From positions 32,130,115 through 32,194,114 of the forward strand of contig OX463847.1 of NCBI GenBank assembly GCA_949825065.1: a stretch of DNA of 64,000 nucleotides, in the 5' to 3' direction. Below the pieces are notes generated by a model. It did not search any database, was not told where the DNA came from, and worked only from the letters and a program-made list of their open reading frames with translations. The translations under genes were made by a program, and so were the position numbers. Of this stretch, positions 56,484-64,000 are shown one piece after another (positions within the stretch are counted from its first letter, which is position 1; each line of letters starts with the position of its first letter). This DNA comes from Odontocerum albicorne. Its lineage: Eukaryota; Arthropoda; Insecta; Trichoptera; Odontoceridae.

Positions 56484-56530
56484 ATCTAAAAAACGTGAAA
56501 TGTGAAATGTTTAATCTAAAAACAAAGTGG
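56484..56530. repeat. Short direct duplication
   Basis: GTGAAATGTTTAATCTAAAA occurs at 56473 and again at 56503 with ~30-bp spacing. Confidence 0.8.
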
Positions 56531-57134
56531 GAACATAAGGAAATTCGACATATTAATTTCTATTTTTACAAGTACATTACATTTCAGAATCAATTCGAGA
56601 TTACTTATATCTTAAACGGAAATACTAAATTGTGTATATTATATAATATTTTCACTCGCAAGATCAAAGAAATGTATTCATAATATACGAGTATCATCCT
56701 ATTTGAAAGCTTATTTAAATTCATGCCAAATCTATGTGTACACTGAGAAATTCAACGGGGATTTTTTATTCAAACATCACGGTTTTTTTTATTAACGTGA
56801 ATATGCTATATGTCGCTTTACGCTGGATGCTTAACAATATTGAATAAGTTTTCAATTCACGTCGGAGCTTTCTGAAAGTTTCGTTCAACGTGCAATGTGA
56901 ATCTTTGAAACGTTGAATATACTTGTATATCTCGTTCCAAGAAAAAATATATTTTTTTTACGGCAGCCTTGTTTATCGTGTCAAAGGTTTTTTTAACTAT
57001 TTCAGAATTTTGCCACGTTGACAGTTTGGACAATCCACGAATCGAGTCCTCATTTGAGAATAACACAGGACTCCTCGGGCACTACAGAAAGTGCCGCACG
57101 GACAGCTACTCATCCCAGATACAAAGTCGAACCA

Positions 57135-57353
57135 TCAAGAAATATTCTCTATTTTGCCATGTTTTTCTCGGTTTTCCAATTCCTGTTCTAAGGTTGCTAA
57201 GGAGTTTTTAGGTCCTCCAGACCAGTTGAAAGCCACGTGGTAATTAATGCCTATATCGACAAATCCCCCAGCGGGGCCTGATATTCCAGTCCACTCGTTC
57301 ATCATAGGATCAGCGGGTGGATGTTCGAGAGGGATATTAGTATTTATAAAATG
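57135..57353 (-). CDS. Exon-like open frame of unknown identity (partial)
   Basis: The minus-strand frame is open for 72 codons from just after a TAG (57354-57356) to a TGA (57135-57137). It crosses the end of the 171-bp array into unique DNA. From the internal ATG pair it gives 56 residues: MMNEWTGISGPAGGFVDIGI, then NYHVAFNWSGGPKNS, then a charged helix-like end with LEQELENREKH. The first part is the array unit, the second part (about 25 codons) is unique. The composition (Gly/Pro-rich then charged helix) and higher G+C look like real protein coding, but I do not recognise the family and found no clear splice sites. It could be the last exon of a host gene or a relic of a mobile or viral sequence. 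Confidence 0.3.
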   Translation of the reverse strand, partial: HFINTNIPLEHPPADPMMNEWTGISGPAGGFVDIGINYHVAFNWSGGPKNSLATLEQELENREKHGKIENIS

Positions 57354-58064
57354 CTATACCATATATTGTGTTACTAATTTAGGTCCTCCAGAACAGTTGA
57401 AAGCCACGTGGTAATTAATGCCTATATCGACAAATCCCCCAGCGGGGCCTGATATTCCAGTCCACTCGTTCATCATAGGATCAGCGGGTGGATGTTCGAG
57501 AGGGATATTAGTATTTATAAAATGCTATACCATATATTGTGTTACTAATTTAGGTCCTCCAGAACAGTTGAAAGCCACGTGGTAATTAATGCCTATATCG
57601 ACAAATCCCCCAGCGGGGCCTGATATTCCAGTCCACTCGTTCATCATAGGATCAGCGGGTGGATGTTCGAGAGGGATATTAGTATTTATAAAATGCTATA
57701 CCATATATTGTGTTACTAATTTAGGTCCTCCAGAACAGTTGAAAGCCACGTGGTAATTAATGCCTATATCGACAAATCCCCCAGCGGGGCCTGATATTCC
57801 AGTCCACTCGTTCATCATAGGATCAGCGGGTGGATGTTCGAGAGGGATATTAGTATTTATAAAATGCTATACCATATATTGTGTTACTAATTTAGGTCCT
57901 CCAGAACAGTTGAAAGCCACGTGGTAATTAATGCCTATATCGACAAATCCCCCAGCGGGGCCTGATATTCCAGTCCACTCGTTCATCATAGGATCAGCGG
58001 GTGGATGTTCGAGAGGGATATTAGTATTTATAAAATGCTATACCATATATTGTGTTACTAATTT
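57210..58064. repeat. 171-bp tandem array, 5 copies, exon-like content
   Basis: Unit starts at 57210, 57381, 57552, 57723 and 57894. Copies 2-5 look identical. Copy 1 differs (AGACCAG for AGAACAG, giving Trp for Cys in the minus frame). 171 is a multiple of three. Each unit has a 56-codon open minus-strand frame ending in TAG, with the peptide PPADPMMNEWTGISGPAGGF and NYHVAFNCSGG. G+C is higher than in the flanks. The near-perfect identity points to very recent amplification. Confidence 0.95.
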
Positions 58065-58189
58065 GGATAGATATTTTTAAAATATATCAGAAGATAATTT
58101 AGCAATACAGATTTTGAAGGCGAGAAGTCAGCGCCGAGGGCCAGAGATTAGCATATGCTTTGCATTTAAGTGTTCAGGTTTCAATTCCC

Positions 58190-58345
58190 GGAAGCTTTCG
58201 GACTTATTTTACTTGGTCAAACAATACTTTTCTCGGTATTCTTCTACCACATATCCCTCTCATACTTGTATGGAACATTTGTTAATCTTTCGTCACTCAT
58301 TCGTTCAATATGCCACCACCTCAATGTGTTTTACTCTACTTATAA
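58190..58345 (-). mobile_element. RTE-type LINE tail fragment
   Basis: TTACTTGGTCAAACAATACT, CTCGGTATTCTTCTACCACA, GTCACTCATTCGTTCAATAT and GCCACCACCTCAATGTG are complements of the tail ORF up to the GHVER zone. Confidence 0.55.
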
Positions 58346-58411
58346 CATAAATCAACAATAAAGATCTGTACTATCTGATTATATAACAAATTAATAAAAA
58401 CTATTTATCAA

Positions 58412-58770
58412 CGGTTTGTTTCGCCTAGTTGGTCTCAACACCTGTCTTTCAACCCAGGGTTACAGGATTGATTCTCGTTGGCACCTAATTTATTTCAAAA
58501 AAAATTCCAGTCTGGTTCTGACATCACTTTTTTAAAATTATTCACATATTCCTCGTTCCTATATCCTACACCCTACACAACGCCTACCCTTTATCCCTAT
58601 TTTCCTTTTGTGTTCATTTTTGTTTCTTTACTAAAATATATTTTTTATACAAAATACACGACAGACCATGAATACCGATATTAATTTGGAATCAAAAGCT
58701 GGTTGGTTAAAAGAGATTGCTACATGGCAATAAAACCACCATGTTGAACTGTATACAACAAAAGTGTACC
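58412..58770 (+). mobile_element. SINE-A copy split by ~150 bp of foreign sequence
   Basis: The 5' half is at 58412-58530 (TTTCGCCTAGTTGGTCTCAA, GGGTTACAGGATTGATTCTC, CCAGTCTGGTTCTGAC). The 3' half is at 58693-58770 (GGTTGGTTAAAAGAGATTGC, ACCATGTTGAACTGTATACA). The pyrimidine-rich piece between is unmatched in the window. Confidence 0.6.
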
Positions 58771-59299
58771 ATCACAAAATTTTACTCACAGTTTCGTCCA
58801 ACACCCTTTTTTATTATTAGTTATGTAAAATGTTAAACTGGGCTTGAATAGTGAAATATGTCTATATAAAACAATATTTTTCATTTCTTCAAAACTTTTA
58901 TAACAATAAATATCGAATAGATTTTATTCCGGCTTCAGCAGGTTTGGTATAGAGTAACAGTTGTTAAAATTTGTCGGAAATAACAACACGGGTTGGTCAT
59001 TATATTCCGTTGGTAATGCGTTATTTTATGTGGTAATATGATATTTCCAAGTCCGAACGTAATGTACTGTACGAGTATGTACATATACGTAATGGTATAT
59101 AAAATGCGAGGGGAAAATAACCCAAACAATAACCTGAAGCCGAGACACTCGAATAAACACGCTAATAAAGTCCCGGATTTATTGAACGCAATCTCGTTTA
59201 TCAAGTCGAAGGTTTCTTAATGTTGGTACACATTTCGAATTTGGTCAACGGGATTCATAAGAATCCGAGTACTTGTTGATTGGAATGTAAACTGGCCAA
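58771..59299. other. Unassigned AT-rich DNA
   Basis: No gene supported. Frames at 58935-59220 overlap on both strands without domains. Confidence 0.4.
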
Positions 59300-59575
59300 T
59301 AAGTTGAAGTATTTTGGAAGATAATATTTCGTGTCAAATGTTTTTTTTTGTTATAATATTTGTTATTTAGGTAGTATTTTCCATGATTATGGAAAAGTTG
59401 TGAGATATATCGAAAAGCGTGTAATGATAGGAAACAAAATCAATGGGGCACTGAAACATATAGTATACTCGAACCGGACAGTATCAATGATAGTCTACAA
59501 TAGTATTATCAAAGGAGCCGAATAAATTATGTAGATGCGCGTACACTGAGAAGGATACTTGGATGACAAGGTATA
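59300..59575 (+). mobile_element. RTE-type LINE fragment (family 1)
   Basis: The frame 59331-59525 encodes CYLGSIFHDYGKVVRYIEKR, then VMIGNKINGALKHIVYSNRT. These are the same zones as at 30255-30545. It is followed by a KGAE-like and RRILG-like zone. Truncated before GHVER. Confidence 0.7.
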
Positions 59576-59759
59576 TTTTTTTTGGTACATGGAAAACATG
59601 GTACATTGAGATGCTTCTTGCTATGCAGCAATTTCTTACAATCAACATTAAACTGTTTTAATCCATGACAGATTTAACAAAAACAATACATTCGTTTAAA
59701 TTTAAGTAAGAAAAAAAACAAGCAAATTACTAATCTCTATAAATAATGGTCGAAATAGA

Positions 59760-60140
59760 GGAAATGAATTCAATACGGCAATGTATGACAGAATACGGAA
59801 TGAAGTGATCAATGATGAATGTGGCTTAAGGCTGATGTGTTGAGTAAGATGAAGAAGAGCACACTGAGATGGTTTGGACACGTAGAACGAATAAATGAAG
59901 AAAACCCAAGAAAACAAATATACAGTGCAAATGTGAGTGGAAGGTATGGTAGAGGAATACCAAAGAAAGTATAGTTGGATCAAATGTATGATATTTTGAA
60001 AGAAGGAAACGTAAAAAGTCAGAAATCGTAAGAGTTGTTTGAGGCGTATGTATGTAGAATATGTGAAAGATGTGTGTCGCTTTAGGAAAGCCTGTCGCTC
60101 TCTCCTTTATGCCTACCCCGAAAGGGAATCGATATAAAAT
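59760..60140 (+). mobile_element. RTE-type LINE fragment (family 1), 3' end
   Basis: GAATACGGAATGAAGTGATC, CTGATGTGTTGAGTAAGATG, TGAGATGGTTTGGACACGTA (GHVER zone), AACAAATATACAGTGCAAAT, GTATGTATGTAGAATATGTG and the end ATGCCTACCCCGAAAGGGAA. It may be the downstream part of the same insertion as 59300-59575, split by ~180 bp. Confidence 0.7.
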
Positions 60141-60442
60141 GGAATATTCCTAACTAAAAGTGGAAAAAACGTTTTAATGAAAAAAAAGTTATCCACAGAC
60201 ATACGTCAAATATGTATAAGTATTTATCGCTTTTTTCATAATTACTTCTGTGTACGAATGGTAACAAGGGAATTTTCCAAGGTTATCGTCATGTCAGGGT
60301 TGTAAGAAAAACACTTTTTATTTCAGCGTTTACTACGCAGTATCGTGTAATTCATTCCCAGAATAAATAAATTAATAATTGTCCCTAGGTACATATTTTG
60401 TTTGACAAGAACGTGTACGGAAAAACTATTTGGGATAAGGCA
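60141..60442. other. Unassigned DNA next to the Tc1 relic
   Basis: No gene. It should contain the 3' terminal inverted repeat of the Tc1 element, but I could not place it. Confidence 0.35.
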
Positions 60443-61105
60443 CTAAAAGTAATAATTGCCCGGCATCTCTGAGGCATACTCTCTACTAATTTTATAGCAT
60501 AATCTTGGGGCAAAAACTTCCACATAAGTCGAATCTGTCGAAATGACTGCTTGACGTTCCGGATATTTTTCCCACGGAGCTTGAACTTCAGGAGTGCCCA
60601 AATAATTTCTATAGGATTTGCATCTGGTTGGTGACTGCGACGGCCAATCCATTACGTCAATGTTATTTTCCTGTTTCCCCGCAGTACAAAGACGACTTCG
60701 GTGTTTTGGTTCGGTGTCCTCTTGTAGTACCCAATTTTTATTTTTCCTTATATAAACCACATTTGGGTAGATGGTAATAAAACCCTCCGAACGCCGCCAA
60801 AATGGTTAAAATACCAATCAACTTATTTGTAAAGATGTGCAAAGTACTAAATCCCTGCTTTGAGAAACAGCCCCAGACGTGGACTTTTATCGGGTGTTTA
60901 AAGGTCCGCTGGATGAATCTATTGGTGCGAGTACACCAGGTATGATAAATGGAAGAACGTGCCCAAAAAGAAGCTTCGTCCGAAAAAATTACGTTGTCCC
61001 AATCGCGGTTCAAACTTTCTTTCGCCCAAGTGAGTCTTTTTTCGACTTGTTTTTCGGACAAGGCTTCGAAAATTCACTCCATGAGCCAATCAACTTCTTC
61101 TTATA
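60443..61105 (-). pseudogene. Tc1-like transposase, frameshifted
   Basis: Minus-strand relic of a cut-and-paste DDE transposase. The first part (61061 to about 60790) encodes SEKQVEKRLTWAKESLN, VIFSDEASFW (first catalytic Asp), RTNRFIQRTFKHPIKVHVWG. A frame change then gives NKNWVLQEDTEPKHRSRLC (second catalytic Asp in QED) and DVMDWPSQSP. A second frame change restores DANPIEIIWALLKFKLRG with the catalytic Glu, and the C-terminal YAIKLVESMP. With the frames followed in turn, 34 residues separate the second Asp and the Glu: DD34E, as in Tc1. A stop (TGA near 61070) and loss of the N-terminal DNA-binding part complete the inactivation. About 220 of ~340 residues remain. Confidence 0.8.
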
Positions 61106-61111
61106 GTGTCA

Positions 61112-61200
61112 CTAAGGCCGAGCGCCACGGACAGTTAGCAAGACGGATGTCTTCCACTCAGAGTTTTAGGGATCAATTCCCAAAGCTAAAAAAATAATAA
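61112..61200 (+). mobile_element. SINE head, tRNA-like
   Basis: GCCACGGACAGTTAGCAAGA (A-box zone), TGTCTTCCACTCAGAGTTTT, AGGGATCAATTCCCAAAGC (B-box zone) and an A/T-rich continuation. It sits at the 5' edge of the Tc1 relic. Confidence 0.45.
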
Positions 61201-62003
61201 GTGGGTCACATTATGCGTTCTTCGACAATATTACTACTACCTTTCTGTACGTGTATGTATTGCTAACAAATACGACTGTGAACTGCGAGTTACGTGCATA
61301 CTCTTGAAGTTCTAAGACCGAATAATTAATGCGGTAGAATACGCTATTCTGTCACGACTTCGCTCATTAATCGTCCGAATCAACAATTCGGATTTGAGAA
61401 GTACAATATGACTAAATGTAGTATCTTCCAGAGGTTACATCCCTGACATATCATTACGTTATGTATTGCGTGACTATCTACTTGTACCATCATTAGAACT
61501 TGTATTGTAGTTTTTGAAGGACAAATAACGCGACAAACTTACTATATGATAACATATATCACTATCAATACAACCCATCTTCACACACGAGTGGAGAATA
61601 ACTTATTCCTGGATAATTGCTGCAAGTTAGCGATGAGGGAGCAGGATCTAGGATAATAGTGTTATGTTATGCTATGTAAGTTCAAGTTATTATTTCAAAT
61701 TTCCGGTGATTGTTATTTTTCAACAGACCGGCGATTCCTTTTAAAAATAATGTTTCACATGAGAGTGACTCAATTAAACGCTATAAAAAATATTCACACA
61801 AACTCATTTAATGTGCCAATTACATAATTTAGCTATATTTTTTAATCATGTTTTTTTCCTACTATCTTTGGCAAAACATCACATAGTAAACGATCATCTT
61901 GGACAATATTTCTTTATGAACACATGACAGTTTAACTATTGTAGATATATTGTACATATTAACAGAAGTTATGCTGGCTGTTTATAGTAAATAATACTAT
62001 TCA
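61201..62003. other. Unassigned DNA
   Basis: No gene or repeat recognised. Confidence 0.4.
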
Positions 62004-62215
62004 GCCTCCGTGATTCCCGTCCCGGGGGTTGCGGATTTAATTCCCGTTGGTACCCATATTTATCAAAAAGAGTTTCTGTTTGGTTTTAACTTAAGGCCTT
62101 GTTAACATCTTTCAGGTTGGTTAGATGATATTGCCATAAGACAATAAAGCCCAGCCTAGTCATACTATAAACAACAGGCCCAGTTGTACTATAAATAAAT
62201 AAAAACGTGTAATAC
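62004..62215 (+). mobile_element. SINE-A copy, tail partly duplicated
   Basis: GCCTCCGTGATTCCCGTCCC, GGGGGTTGCGGATTTAATTC (B box zone), CCGTTGGTACCCATATTTAT, AGGTTGGTTAGATGATATTG and AATAAAGCCCAGCCTAGTCA. CCCAG...TACTATAAA occurs twice in the tail (62150 and 62182). Confidence 0.6.
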
Positions 62216-62297
62216 AATTATACTAAGGCTGGTTATAAAAAAATACTAACATAATGTTTTTTCCCTTTTTTGAAACCCTATTTATTTTGTTAATATT

Positions 62298-62485
62298 ATG
62301 TGGGTTGGCAGACCACTTATTTTCCATCCTAGGGTTCAGAGTTCGATTCGCGATGGTACCCACAAAAAAATGATTGAAGCCTAGTTTAACAAATAAGTAT
62401 ACAATTTTTTTTTTGGTTAGTTGAAAGATATTGTCACATAACCATTAGCCCGTCAGGTTGTACTGTTTGCAACGAAAATATATTA
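62298..62485 (+). mobile_element. SINE-A copy
   Basis: GTGGGTTGGCAGACCACTTA, CAGAGTTCGATTCGCGATGG (B box), GTACCCACAAAAAAATG, TTGGTTAGTTGAAAGATATT, CCGTCAGGTTGTACTGTTTG. Close behind the previous copy in the same orientation. Confidence 0.6.
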
Positions 62486-63905
62486 ATAAAATGGTGTAAA
62501 AAGTATAGATTAAAAAGTTAAGAAAAACGTTTATTTTATCTGTGATTGAAGGCATCGCGGGTTTTGCAAAAGTGATATTTTTCACATAATATAGTTATAG
62601 GAAATGTTAAAAAGAAACAGGAAATATTTGTTTGCCTGCTTCACAAGAGAACATACCATGCTTTTTAGAATATAGATCACTATATCAAAAGAGCAAATAA
62701 GGCAGTGATTTCGCAAGTGAAAGGTACCATCACCTAGGGGGCGTTCAGAAAACAATGAAGGCAGCATGAGGTATAGTAACGCTAGAAACAGTGCGGATTG
62801 TTGATAAATCATTCTAAAATTTACCACTTCAGTAGAGTTTTGCTATTACTCAGCGTATCGGCTTCAATTTCCATCGATTGGTTGAATTGACTCTACTTAG
62901 AGCCTCAATTGTCTTCCCGTCTAGGAACGCTTTAAGAATGGATGTTAGAATATAGTGCCATTTGAAGTCTTAAATGTTTTCAGGAACACTGTCGGGGGTC
63001 CGTACTGCAAACTATGCATTGTTTTCGTCACTGCACAGATTGAGATAGAACACAATGGATGTGGATATTTTTAGTTGCTCCAGAGGGAAGTTGAAAGGAA
63101 TATTTTTGAATATTCAATGTTGATATTACTTTTTAATTTATCATCAAGAATTAAAAAGCAGTATTTGATAAAAAAAAACAATGATTAAGTTTGATTTTCT
63201 AATGCATTGATTAATTGCTCAATTTCTTACACGTTGTCATTGTTTTTTTTGTTGAGTTCCGTTTTTGGTTTATGATATGTTTTGTTTGATTGCTGTTTTG
63301 ATTTGGAATTTTTGAAATTTGTAAAGGCTGCGGTCGTTAAAAATAAATAAATGATTTAATAGAACAAAAAAATTGAAGTATAAAAAAGTTTAGGAATGAC
63401 ATACAATACTTAGACTTAAAGGATTAAAAACTCAAATACGTGTTTTTAACCTTTTTTCTACTAACTCGCGACCTGCCAAAAAATACAATAATAGTTCACA
63501 AAAAATATGAGATACATAAATAACATCTAAACTACAAGGAAGTCATTTAAATATTTGTTTAAAATATGATTTAGTGATGGAAACTGCAGGATTGCGTGCG
63601 GAGCACTGTAGATGAAAATGGTGTGCAAACGACCCAGCTAAATTATTAACACTATTTCATGAATTATGTAATTTAATCTGTCGAACTTTTGTTGCACACG
63701 ACAGATTTATGATTATATCAACTAAGACAAACGTTGAAGAAGGCATGATTCAGTGTTAAAATATTGAAATTATTCATATATGCAAAACTGGGCGAATATC
63801 GAATTACTGAATATGATGGCGTGAAAATTGGTGCGCTAGAATGTGATTCACTGAGTGTTTGTCAGCGCTTTTATTAAATATAGCTTATTCATATAAAATT
63901 AAGTT
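62486..63905. other. Unassigned AT-rich DNA, 1.4 kb
   Basis: No gene supported. The 81-codon minus-strand frame at 62582-62827 has no recognisable domain. Confidence 0.4.
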
Positions 63906-64000
63906 TGTGATTTGTTTAATCAAACACTGTTTACCGCTTTATAACGGTATAACCCTACCATTCGGGGAGCACAAATAAGACTTATTTGGTGATGAGGTGA
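63906..64000. mobile_element. Palindromic Penelope-like end, cut by window edge
   Basis: GTGATTTGTTTAATCAAACA, CTGTTTACCGCTTTATAACG, GTATAACCCTACC and GGGGAGCACAAATAAGAC match the left arms at 7264 and 30593, but the ribozyme-like core is deleted. The last bases (GGTGATGAGGTGA) match the start of a right arm, as at 30715. The element therefore continues beyond the window. Confidence 0.55.

Noticed and set aside
1..64000. Telomeric TTAGG arrays, rRNA genes or an endosymbiont segment
   Set aside because: No tandem TTAGG, no conserved rRNA blocks and no dense bacterial-type coding was seen anywhere.

Overview
This is AT-rich eukaryotic DNA made almost entirely of decayed mobile elements. I found no host gene that I can name. 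The best fit is an insect, most likely a moth or butterfly. The reasons are the many RTE-type LINE tails encoding a GHVER-like motif, tRNA-derived SINEs, Tc1/mariner, piggyBac-like and hAT-like DNA elements, and Penelope-like ends in one AT-rich region. The species assignment is inference. There is no sign of a bacterial or plasmid genome: no operons, ribosome binding sites or rRNA.

Layout. 1-6 kb: RTE-type LINE fragments, a 59-bp tandem array inside a dead reverse transcriptase, and a GC-rich LINE remnant with a zinc-finger-like motif. 6-13 kb: SINE copies and a 0.7-kb palindromic Penelope-like element with a 14-bp target duplication, followed by two smaller hairpins of related design. 13.4-15.25 kb (minus strand): the best coding region, a 5'-truncated LINE with an uninterrupted 449-codon reverse transcriptase. 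16-24.7 kb: an internally deleted mariner copy, two piggyBac-like miniature elements and more RTE fragments. 26-39 kb: SINE-dense sequence, a miniature terminal-inverted-repeat element, a palindromic Penelope-like end and a hAT-like miniature element inside a field of ~130-bp degenerate repeats. 40-56 kb: sparse fragments and several tandem arrays (24, ~55 and 88 bp). 57.1-58.1 kb: five near-identical 171-bp units carrying an exon-like minus-strand reading frame of unknown identity. 60.4-61.1 kb: a frameshifted Tc1 transposase. The window ends inside another Penelope-like hairpin.

Most interesting signal: five separate hairpins (7.2-7.9, 10.9-11.1, 12.7-12.8, 30.6-30.8 and 63.9-64.0 kb) are built from two copies of a retroelement 3' end facing outward. 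In three of them one or both arms carry a hammerhead-ribozyme-like core (CTGANGA ... GAAA ... GTA or a related form). Two are flanked by target-site duplications, so the palindrome itself appears to have moved as a unit. All boundaries were read by eye and may be off by tens of bases for degraded elements.
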